DNA of 64,000 nucleotides, taken from NCBI RefSeq assembly GCF_014203895.1, contig NZ_JACHJY010000007.1, positions 1 through 64,000 of the forward strand, in the 5' to 3' direction. Below the pieces are notes generated by a model. The model saw only the letters and a program-made list of their open reading frames with translations. It was not told the DNA's origin and did not search any database. The stretch is from Streptomyces nymphaeiformis. GTDB taxonomy: Bacteria > Actinomycetota > Actinomycetes > Streptomycetales > Streptomycetaceae. Below, one piece after another: positions 57,401-64,000 of the stretch (the stretch's first letter is position 1; the number at the start of each line of letters is the position of its first letter). Position numbers and translations under genes: made by a program.

Positions 57401-60247
57401 GTGGTCATGCAGGAGTTGACGGAGTCACCGGCACGAGCGGGGCACCTGGCGGTGCGGCTCCTCGGACCGGTCGGTGCCCGGCTGGGCGGGGAGCGGATCG
57501 ATCTCGGACCGCCGCAGCAGCAGGCGGTGTTCGCGATGCTGCTGCTGCGGCGTGGCCACGTCGTCGGGGTCGGGCAGTTGGTGGAGGGGGTGTGGGGATC
57601 GGCCGCCGCACCGCGTAGTGCGTCCTCGGCCGTCCGCACGTACGTCTCCCAGCTGCGCACGGCCCTGGAGCCGGACCGGCCCCTGCGGTCCGGAAGCCGG
57701 ATGATCGTGACCGCGGAGGGCGGGTACCGGTTCCCGACGCCGGCGGTCGTCGTGGACGCCGAGGTGTTCGCGCACGAGACCGCGGACCGGGGCGGTTCGG
57801 TCGAGGCCGTGTACGGGCGGCTGACGCGTGCGGTCGGGCGCTGGCAGGGCGTCCCGCTGGCCGGGGTGCCGGGGCCCTGGGCGGAGCGCCGCCGCGAACA
57901 GCTGACCGAGACCCTCGCGACGGCACGCGAAGACCTGTACGCCACGGCCGTCGAGCTGGGGCGATACAGGGAGGTGGTCACCGAACTGGGCGCGATGGTC
58001 CGGGAGTTTCCGCTGCGGGAGCGCTCGTACGGGCTGCTGATGGTGGCTCTGCAGCGCACCGGGCGCCAGGTGGAGGCCGCCCGGGTGTACGACCAGGCGT
58101 GCGAGGTGCTGGCGCGGGAACTGGGGACGCAGCCGTCGGCGGAGCTGAGGGACCTGCATCGTGGACTCCGTACGGGAGGAAGGGCGCGGTCCCTCGCGTG
58201 GCCCGGTGGCACCGGCGTCCGTCCGGTGCCCTCGTCCCGCACGGCCTCCGCGGACGATCGCCGACGGGGAACGGCCGGTGGGGGGACATCAGCCGTCCCG
58301 TACCTCTCCGTGCACCGATCGGCCGGTGCCATGGGCCACCAGGGGCAGCCGGCCACGGGGGCGGACCGGCGGACCGGAGCACTCGCGGCCGTGGGCGGCA
58401 TGAGGAGGGCTGCGGCTCCCCTCCCCGCCGACATCGGCCACTTCACCGGACGCAGCCGGCTCGTCGGCGAGATAAGGGACCACCTGCTCCAGGCCCGCTC
58501 CGGGCAGCACGGCCCGGCGATGACCGTCGCGACCGTCACCGGCATCGGCGGCGTCGGCAAGACCGCGCTCGCCGTCCACGTGGCACATGGCCTGCGCGCG
58601 GCCTTCCCCGACGGACAGTTGTACGTCGGCCTGCGTGCCGGCGCCGCTCCCGCGGACCCGGCCGGTGTCCTCGCCGATCTCCTCTCCGTGCTCGGCACCC
58701 CGCCCGAGCGACTGCCGCTGGACCTGGAGGAGAGGGCCGCGCTCCTGCGTACCCTGCTCGCCGACCGCCGTGTGCTGCTGGTCCTGGACGACGCCCGGGA
58801 CGCCGCCCAGGTCCGTCCCCTCCTGCCCGGAACGGCCGGCTCCGCGGTGCTCATCACCACCCGGGCTCCTCATATCGCGGTCCCCGGAGCCCGTTCCTTC
58901 GCCGTGGACGTCTTCGCCGAGGCCGAGGCGGTGACGCTGCTCGGCGCCCTCGCGGGCTCCGCGCGCGTGGCCGCGGAGCCCGAGGCCGCCCGGGCCCTGG
59001 CCGACTCCTGCGGCCGTCTGCCGCTCGCCGTACGCATCGTCGGGGCCCGCCTCGCCGCCCTGCCGCGCCACAGCCTGCAGGCCTTCGGGGAGCGGCTGGC
59101 CGACGCCCGCACCCTGCTCGGCGAGCTGAGCCACGGCGACCACGCGGTGGAGTCCGCCTTCCAGCTCGGCTACCGGGCCCTGACGTCCGATCAGGCCAGG
59201 GCGTTTCGTCTCCTGTCGCTCCTCGACGCCCCCGACGTGCCGCTGCCCGTCGCCGCCGCTCTGCTCGGCGGCGAGGAGAACGCGGCCGAGGACCTCGCAG
59301 AGGGTCTGGTCGACGCCGGAATGCTGGAGTCCCCCGCTCCGGGTCGTTATCGCCTGCACGACCTGCTCCGGCTGTACGGCCGACGCCTCGCCGATTCCAC
59401 CGAGCGTGCCGAGGACCGGGCGGCGGCGCTGCGCCGGGTCCTGGCCCTCCTCTACGGCAGCGCGGTGCGTGTGGCACGGACTGCGCTGCCCGGCGACGTG
59501 CCCTCACCCCCCTGGCTCCACCCGGTGGGCCACGGGGGCATCGCCTTCGAGGACACCGAGCAGGCCCGCGCCTGGTTCCGCGCGGAGCACGCCGTGCTCA
59601 CCTCTGCCGTGGAACAGGCGCTGGCGTCGGTCCCCGACGCCCTGCGGACGGCCGTGGACCTGTTGACGCTGATCGCGGTCTGCAGCCTGTTCCCGAGCCG
59701 TGGGCATTACGAGGACGCCTGCCGGCTCGCCGGATCGGCCGCCCGGCGGGCGGCCGAGGCCGGTGAGCCCGAGTACCGCGCCCGGGCGCTGCACACGCGG
59801 GCCTGGCTTTCGAGTCTGGTCGGCGAGTACGCGGCGGCGGAGACGGACCTGCGCGAGGCGCTCGCCTGGGCGGAGGAGACCGGCTGTGCCCGGCGCCTTC
59901 ACATGTCGGGGGTGCTGCTGGCGCTCGTCCTGCGCGCCACGGGACGTGTCGGGGAGTCGGAGGCCGCGATGGCCGGGGCCGAGCGTTTCGCGGGCGACCC
60001 CGACGACCCGGCGAGCCCTGCCGGCTTCGCCCGCTTCGTAGCCCGCCTGCACGTCGCCGTGGGCGCGGAACGGCCCCCGACCGGGCTGCCTCTGATCACA
60101 CCGCTGATGCGCCGAGTGGACGCCCACGGGACGTCGCTGGTCAACGCACGGGGAGTCGTCCGCCTGGGGGCCGCGCTGAGCGGTCTGGACACGTCGGATG
60201 ACGGATCACGGGGGGGGTCGTTGATCGGCTACCCAAGGGCTCGGTAG
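57401..60247 (+). CDS. AfsR/SARP-type transcriptional regulator with NB-ARC domain
   Basis: 948 residues from GTG 57401 (ATG 57407 is equally possible). An OmpR-like winged helix (VRLLGPVGARLGGERIDLGP, TYVSQLRTALEPD) and a BTAD domain (FAHETADRGGSVEAVYGRLT, REFPLRERSYGLLMVALQRT) span 1-260. A low-complexity linker follows, then an NB-ARC ATPase: P-loop VTGIGGVGKTALAVH (about 384-398), Walker B RVLLVLDDARDAA (about 455), and GLPL-like GRLPLAVRIVGARLA (about 537). TPR-like helices end the protein. AfsR-type proteins activate secondary-metabolite genes and are tuned by Ser/Thr kinases. An 8-G run at 60210-60217 lies near the stop, so the last 20 residues are uncertain. Overlaps the next, convergent gene by 19 bases. 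Confidence 0.93.
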   Translation: MVMQELTESPARAGHLAVRLLGPVGARLGGERIDLGPPQQQAVFAMLLLRRGHVVGVGQLVEGVWGSAAAPRSASSAVRTYVSQLRTALEPDRPLRSGSRMIVTAEGGYRFPTPAVVVDAEVFAHETADRGGSVEAVYGRLTRAVGRWQGVPLAGVPGPWAERRREQLTETLATAREDLYATAVELGRYREVVTELGAMVREFPLRERSYGLLMVALQRTGRQVEAARVYDQACEVLARELGTQPSAELRDLHRGLRTGGRARSLAWPGGTGVRPVPSSRTASADDRRRGTAGGGTSAVPYLSVHRSAGAMGHQGQPATGADRRTGALAAVGGMRRAAAPLPADIGHFTGRSRLVGEIRDHLLQARSGQHGPAMTVATVTGIGGVGKTALAVHVAHGLRAAFPDGQLYVGLRAGAAPADPAGVLADLLSVLGTPPERLPLDLEERAALLRTLLADRRVLLVLDDARDAAQVRPLLPGTAGSAVLITTRAPHIAVPGARSFAVDVFAEAEAVTLLGALAGSARVAAEPEAARALADSCGRLPLAVRIVGARLAALPRHSLQAFGERLADARTLLGELSHGDHAVESAFQLGYRALTSDQARAFRLLSLLDAPDVPLPVAAALLGGEENAAEDLAEGLVDAGMLESPAPGRYRLHDLLRLYGRRLADSTERAEDRAAALRRVLALLYGSAVRVARTALPGDVPSPPWLHPVGHGGIAFEDTEQARAWFRAEHAVLTSAVEQALASVPDALRTAVDLLTLIAVCSLFPSRGHYEDACRLAGSAARRAAEAGEPEYRARALHTRAWLSSLVGEYAAAETDLREALAWAEETGCARRLHMSGVLLALVLRATGRVGESEAAMAGAERFAGDPDDPASPAGFARFVARLHVAVGAERPPTGLPLITPLMRRVDAHGTSLVNARGVVRLGAALSGLDTSDDGSRGGSLIGYPRAR

Positions 60248-60504
60248 TCAGGTGACGGATCCACCAGCTCGGGGTGTTCCCCTACGTAGCGATCGCCGTG
60301 GATCGCCTTCATCGCCCAGTGCCACGCCTCGTCGTGAAAGACGAGTCCGCGGTACGGGTCCTCAGCCGGCTCGTACGGGTAACACTCCAGGGCGGCCTGC
60401 TCGGCCTCCTCCGGAGGCAGCCCGCCGTGGTGCTGCATGACCCATGCGTAGCCGCGCCGTTCGGCCTCCAGGCAGTCGACGTACTCTTCTTCGGTCCAGG
60501 TCAT
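60229..60504 (-). CDS. small conserved hypothetical protein
   Basis: 91 residues from ATG 60504 (MTWTEEEYVDCLEAERRGYA). Acidic and rich in Trp, Tyr and His (HHGGLPPEEAEQAALECYPY, FHDEAWHWAMKAIHGDRYVG). Similar small proteins recur in Streptomyces; function unknown. ATG overlaps the preceding TGA (ATGA), so it is coupled to the SAP-domain gene. Confidence 0.7.
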   Translation of the reverse strand: MTWTEEEYVDCLEAERRGYAWVMQHHGGLPPEEAEQAALECYPYEPAEDPYRGLVFHDEAWHWAMKAIHGDRYVGEHPELVDPSPDYRALG

Positions 60505-61097
60505 GGCTCAACGGCAGGCCGGTACGACGCCGATGAGGCCGGGTCGCGGGGGCGGTCGCGGTGGGCGCGCCAGGCCGCGAGCGCTCCGGTGCGGCCGCCA
60601 CCCGGATGCTCCGCGTTCCAGTCGCGCAGAAAGCGGTTGAGCTCGAACTGCGAGCCGATCTCCTGTGGTTCGGCGGCGGCCTGGCGCGTGGCGTGCCAGT
60701 GGGCGACGGCGTCCGCCAGGGTGCGCCCGGCCCCGTCGGCGACGAACGCCCTCATGGAGGCGTCGAAGTGGAAGGCCGGCCCGATCTCGCGGCGGAAGTA
60801 CTCGCGCAGCACCTGGCTGCACCGCTGCCCCTCGGGAATCACGGTGGACCCGTCCACCGGCGCGGCGAGCCGGCTGCCGGTGCTGTGCTTCCGAGGCGGC
60901 TCGACCGGCGGGGCGACGCCGTCCAAGGCGGCCCGGAGCCGTTCCGTCAGGGCGGCCTTCCCGCCGCCTCGCCGTACCCCGAGTTCCCGGGCGAGCACGG
61001 TCAGCTCGGCCAGCGTCCAGTACCAGCGGGCCAACTCGTCCCCGGTCAGCGCCGCGCTCGGCTCCGGTCGCCGCTCAGTACCGGCATGCGCACTCAT
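60501..61097 (-). CDS. SAP-domain / DUF6434-like protein
   Basis: 198 residues from ATG 61097. Residues 40-70 look like a SAP helix-extension-helix motif (LAELTVLARELGVRRGGGKA, ALTERLRAAL), used for DNA or RNA binding. The C-terminal part (STVIPEGQRCSQVLREYFRR, EIGPAFHFDASMRAFVADGA, LADAVAHWHATR, SQFELNRFLRDWNAEHPGGG) matches what I know as DUF6434, unknown function. First gene of a coupled pair. Confidence 0.8.
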   Translation of the reverse strand: MSAHAGTERRPEPSAALTGDELARWYWTLAELTVLARELGVRRGGGKAALTERLRAALDGVAPPVEPPRKHSTGSRLAAPVDGSTVIPEGQRCSQVLREYFRREIGPAFHFDASMRAFVADGAGRTLADAVAHWHATRQAAAEPQEIGSQFELNRFLRDWNAEHPGGGRTGALAAWRAHRDRPRDPASSASYRPAVEP

Positions 61098-61181
61098 GTC
61101 CCCAGGATAGGAGAGGCGGTGCGGCCGACTCCCGTCCGGTGCCCTGTCTGCGGGGCCCCGCCGCGAGATGTGCTCGACGCG

Positions 61182-61658
61182 TCACCGGGCGGCGGTCCCT
61201 GACGGGGCCTCGGTGGCGTTCCCCTGCTGCTCCCGAACGGCGATCCGGGCGAGTTTCGTCAGCATCATGCCGTTGCGGATGGACACGATGTAGTCGACGG
61301 GGAGTCCGTGCATGCGGGTGCCGGGGCCCCGCAGGGGATGCCATTCGAGAAGGAAGAGGGTGTTCTCGCCCCAGGGGATCAGGTTCATGGCGATGCGGGC
61401 CGCACCGAAGGGGTCCGCCTTCGCCTCCAGTTCCAATCGGCGCTCGGGCTCGCAGATGCGGACGACACACGTGTCGTCGAGGGTGAGAGGACCGACGCCC
61501 ACCCGGACCCGGAGCCGGGCGCCCACCGCGGGCCAGTGCGGGTCGGCGACCATGACCTGCTGCGTACCCGAGACCCACTCCCCGTAGCGATAGCCGTCGG
61601 ACAGCAGGCTCCACACTTTGGACGGCGAGCTGAGGATCAAACGGCGATTACGGGACAC
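61182..61658 (-). CDS. SRPBCC (polyketide cyclase-like) family protein
   Basis: 158 residues from GTG 61658, with AAGGAAGG upstream. The START-like fold is seen in the opening strand VSRNRRLILSSPSKVWSLLS, DGYRYGEWV, then WPAVGARLRVRVGVGPLTLD, and the closing helix VSIRNGMMLTKLARIAVREQ. A hydrophobic cavity protein, either a ligand binder or a cyclase/dehydratase. It is divergent from the MFS/TetR pair, which leaves open that all three answer to the same TetR. Confidence 0.85.
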   Translation of the reverse strand: MSRNRRLILSSPSKVWSLLSDGYRYGEWVSGTQQVMVADPHWPAVGARLRVRVGVGPLTLDDTCVVRICEPERRLELEAKADPFGAARIAMNLIPWGENTLFLLEWHPLRGPGTRMHGLPVDYIVSIRNGMMLTKLARIAVREQQGNATEAPSGTAAR

Positions 61659-61859
61659 TGCGACCGCCTTCCTTGTTCTGGCCGGGAGCGGCTTCTTCTC
61701 GTGGGGAGCGGCGTCCGTGGTCCCGGCCGACGCTAATCGGAACCCGGCTTCCCCGCACGCGCAGCGGGCCGTGGGCGGGACCGCGCCCGGCGCCGGCACG
61801 ACTGCGGGTACCGCTCGGCGAGGCCCTCGGACCCCTCTCTTGGCATGGGGTGCACGCTT

Positions 61860-61882
61860 GTTTACCCTGAAGGGGGGTGAAC
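61860..61882. promoter_or_regulatory. possible TetR operator between SRPBCC and MFS genes
   Basis: GTTTACCC (61860-61867) and GGGTGAAC (61875-61882) pair in 7 of 8 positions around a 7-base centre, 50 bases before the MFS ATG. AT-richer than its surroundings. Confidence 0.5.
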
Positions 61883-61931
61883 GGATGTACACCCCTGCCC
61901 TTTCCGGTTCCCGCACCGCCTCTGGAGCACG

Positions 61932-63428
61932 ATGACCTCCGTCGAACTCTTGTCCGGCACGACCCCCGGACGCGCCCGTTCCCGGCTCGTCGTGCCCGTC
62001 CTCGCCTTCTGCGGCACGGTCGTCGCCGTCATGCAGACCCTCGTCGTACCGCTGCTGCCGCACGTGCCCGAGCTGACCGGGGCGAGCGTGGGTGCGGCGG
62101 GCTGGCTCGTGACCGTCACCCTCCTCACCGGCGCGGTGTTCACTCCGGTGCTCGGCCGGGTCGGCGACCTGTACGGCAAGCGGCGGGTGCTCCTCGCGTC
62201 GCTCGGGGTGCTCACCCTCGGTTCCCTGCTCTGCGCGGTCAGCTCCGACATCGGCGTACTGATCACCGGCCGGGCCCTCCAGGGCGCGGCTCTCGCGGTG
62301 ATCCCGCTCGGCATCAGCATCATCCGCGACGAGCTGCCCGCCGAGCGCGTACTGCCGTCGATCGCGCTCATGAGCTCCTCGCTCGGCATCGGCGCGGCGA
62401 TCGGACTGCCCCTGGCCGCCGTCGTGACGGAGAACTTCGACTGGCACACCATGTTCTGGGCGTCCGCCGCACTCGGGATGCTCGATCTCCTGCTGGTGCT
62501 GTGGATCGTGCCGGAGTCGGCCGTGCGCTCCCGGGGACGCTTCGACGTGCCCGGGACGCTGGGCCTCGCCGTCGTGCTGGTCGGCGTGCTCCTGACGATC
62601 ACCCAGGGTTCCGACTGGGGCTGGACCTCCGCGCTGACGCTCGGCCTCCTCGGCGCCTCGGTGGCCGTCGGCCTGCTCTGGGGCTGGTACGAGCTGCGTA
62701 CCCCGTCGCCGATCATGGACCTGAGGGTGTCCGCCCGGCCCGCCGTGCTGCTGACCAACGTCGCGGCCCTGTTCATCGGCTTCTCGTTCTACGCCAACTC
62801 CCTGGTCACCGCCCAGCTCGTGCAGGAGCCCACGAGCACCGGTTACGGCCTCGGCGCGTCCATCGTCGTCAGCGGACTCTGCCTGCTGCCCGGCGGACTC
62901 GCGATGGTGGCCCTCTCTCCGCTGTCGGCGCGGATATCCGCCACGTACGGCCCCCGCACCGCGCTCGCCGTCGCGGCGGTCGTCATGGCCCTGGGCTACG
63001 TGGTGCGCTTCTTCACCAGTCACAGCCTCTGGCTCATCGTCGCCGGCGCCACCGTGGTCGCCTGCGGCACCGCCATCGCGTACTCCGCGCTGCCCGCCCT
63101 CGTCATGCGGGCCGTGCCGGTGAGCGAGACCGCGTCGGCGAACGGCCTCAACACCCTGATGCGTTCCGTGGGCCAGGCCTGCTGCAGCGCCGTGGTGATC
63201 GCCGTACTGGCCCGGATCACCTTCGTGGTCGACGGCCGCACCGCTCCGACGCTCCACGCCTATCTGCTGGTCTTCCTGATCGCCGCCGGGGCGGCTCTCG
63301 CCGCCCTCGTCGCCACCCTCCTCCTGCCGTCCGACCGGCCGGGCCGGGACGCCGCGAGCGACGGGGCACGGTCGGGCGGTACGGTCACGGCGTCACCGCA
63401 CACCAGCGCCGCCCGAGGGAACGCATGA
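61932..63428 (+). CDS. MFS efflux transporter, 14-helix DHA2 type
   Basis: 498 residues from ATG 61932. The motif C-like GIGAAIGLPLAAVV and the antiporter motif LTGAVFTPVLGRVGDLYGKR (motif A, GDLYGKRR) mark drug:proton antiporters; the helix spacing and length fit 14 passes (QacA/EmrB-like). It would expel a toxic compound or self-made metabolite. The stop overlaps the TetR ATG (ATGA), so the repressor is coded in the same operon and probably shuts it off through the palindrome at 61860. Confidence 0.93.
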   Translation: MTSVELLSGTTPGRARSRLVVPVLAFCGTVVAVMQTLVVPLLPHVPELTGASVGAAGWLVTVTLLTGAVFTPVLGRVGDLYGKRRVLLASLGVLTLGSLLCAVSSDIGVLITGRALQGAALAVIPLGISIIRDELPAERVLPSIALMSSSLGIGAAIGLPLAAVVTENFDWHTMFWASAALGMLDLLLVLWIVPESAVRSRGRFDVPGTLGLAVVLVGVLLTITQGSDWGWTSALTLGLLGASVAVGLLWGWYELRTPSPIMDLRVSARPAVLLTNVAALFIGFSFYANSLVTAQLVQEPTSTGYGLGASIVVSGLCLLPGGLAMVALSPLSARISATYGPRTALAVAAVVMALGYVVRFFTSHSLWLIVAGATVVACGTAIAYSALPALVMRAVPVSETASANGLNTLMRSVGQACCSAVVIAVLARITFVVDGRTAPTLHAYLLVFLIAAGAALAALVATLLLPSDRPGRDAASDGARSGGTVTASPHTSAARGNA

Positions 63429-64000
63429 GCACCGCCGAAGAACCCACCCCCCAGACTTCCCTGGCCACGGCCCACGCGGATCGAACCGTCCGTGAGGAGG
63501 CCGGGAACTCCCCCGCGGACGGAACGGACGGAACGGAGGGAATGGAGGGAACGGAAGGAGGGGAAGCGGGTCCTGAGACCGGACGCGAGGCCATCATCCG
63601 CGCCGCACGGCGGGCGTTCACGCTCAGGCCGTACGCCGAGGTCACCATGCGCGGCATCGCCGCGGCGGCCGGGGTCAGCCCGTCCTTGATCGTCAAGCGC
63701 TTCGGCAGCAAGGAGGCGCTGTTCAACACGGTCGTCGACTTCCGCCCGGCCGCCGACGAGCTCTTCAGCGCCCCGCTCGACGACCTCGGCCGGCACCTCG
63801 TCCTGACCATGGTCGACCTCCGCGACCGGCTCCGCGGCGACCCGCTCCTGCGCGTGGTCTTCTCCCTCGGCATCGAGGACGAACGCACCCTGTTGCGCGC
63901 CCGCTTCCGCGAGCAGGTCACCGATCGCCTTGCCGAAGTCCTCACCGGCCCCGAAGCCCGGCTGCGCGCCGAGCTCGTCTCCGGCCAGCTCCTGGGCCTC
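63425..64000 (+). CDS. TetR family transcriptional regulator (cut by the window end)
   Basis: 192 codons are visible from ATG 63425. An unusual 50-residue N-terminal tail contains a short Gly/Glu/Asp-rich tract (DGTDGTEGMEGTEGGEAG) coded by imperfect GGAACGGA-type repeats (63518-63565). The HTH follows (AIIRAARRAFTLRPYAEVTM, RGIAAAAGVSPSLIVKRFGS), then the ligand domain (DLGRHLVLTMVDLRDRLRGD). It overlaps the MFS gene by 4 bases. Likely repressor of that exporter. The 3' end lies outside the window. Confidence 0.92.
   Translation, partial: MSTAEEPTPQTSLATAHADRTVREEAGNSPADGTDGTEGMEGTEGGEAGPETGREAIIRAARRAFTLRPYAEVTMRGIAAAAGVSPSLIVKRFGSKEALFNTVVDFRPAADELFSAPLDDLGRHLVLTMVDLRDRLRGDPLLRVVFSLGIEDERTLLRARFREQVTDRLAEVLTGPEARLRAELVSGQLLGL

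Noticed and set aside
60200..60247. Frameshift in the 8-G run truncating the AfsR-type gene
   Set aside because: Neither alternative frame adds more than a dozen residues before a stop, so there is no evidence of a longer original C-terminus.
63518..63565. Short GGAACGGA-type repeats as a CRISPR or VNTR locus
   Set aside because: Units are 6-9 bases and imperfect, inside the reading frame of the TetR gene; no spacers.
1..64000. tRNA, rRNA, riboswitch or replication origin
   Set aside because: Scanned by eye for cloverleaf-type arms, rRNA cores, known riboswitch cores and DnaA-box clusters; none found. A covariance-model search would be the decisive test.

Overview
The window looks like a Streptomyces chromosome segment. 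Base composition is very GC-rich with strong third-position GC, many genes start with GTG, there are many secreted enzymes and lipoproteins, and several families typical of Streptomyces occur (SARP/AfsR-type regulator, M4 metalloprotease, DUF5954, DUF4241, DUF6213, a CseBC-like two-component pair). I saw no tRNA, rRNA, CRISPR array or replication origin. The density of gene remnants, insertion-sequence relics, regulators and one-off enzymes suggests an accessory or chromosome-arm region rather than core.

Layout. 1-4 kb is a gene graveyard: a broken DJ-1/PfpI gene, a small hydrophobic protein, relics of a SigB/F-type sigma factor and a STAS antagonist next to an intact anti-sigma-type ATPase, a HAMP-kinase relic and an endonuclease relic. 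4-8 kb holds two LysR regulators, each divergent from its probable target (a cupin gene; a LysE exporter) with visible operator palindromes, plus a VOC protein and an ISL3 relic. 8-12 kb has a hypothetical gene, a HAD-type RNA-repair-like phosphatase, an RpiR regulator and an RNA-repair/2H phosphoesterase fusion. 12-17 kb carries a DUF2785 relic, a Tat-exported helveticin-like propeller, a SUKH immunity-like protein and an ADP-ribosylglycohydrolase. 17-20 kb is a large secreted M4 protease divergent from an HTH gene.

20-30 kb contains the most intriguing system: a membrane-tethered STAND NTPase with 14 WD40 blades, coded 7 bp after a small partner that shares a GRDQ-like motif, flanked by DUF4241 and DUF5954 genes. 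It is followed by a Doc-like toxin/antitoxin pair with a perfect 18-bp operator and a secreted pyroglutamyl-peptidase homologue whose nucleophile Cys is Ser. 30-36 kb has a lipoprotein, a TetR-controlled membrane protein/epimerase pair, an RNB ribonuclease and a second TetR. 36-40.5 kb is a meta-cleavage (mhp-type) operon: a hydroxylase-hydratase fusion, acylating acetaldehyde dehydrogenase, and an aldolase broken by a 1-bp insertion in a C tract.

40-50 kb holds a DUF4232 lipoprotein, a DUF11 repeat protein, an endonuclease/exonuclease/phosphatase with a penicillin-binding carboxypeptidase, a methyltransferase, an internally deleted IS630 copy and a two-component system. 50-64 kb holds a secreted lipase operon, a LuxR-type regulator, a VOC protein, a secreted trypsin-like protease, an AfsR-type regulator, small conserved genes, a SRPBCC protein and an MFS exporter overlapping a TetR gene that runs off the window end. 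All family names come from motif recognition by eye; no database search was run.
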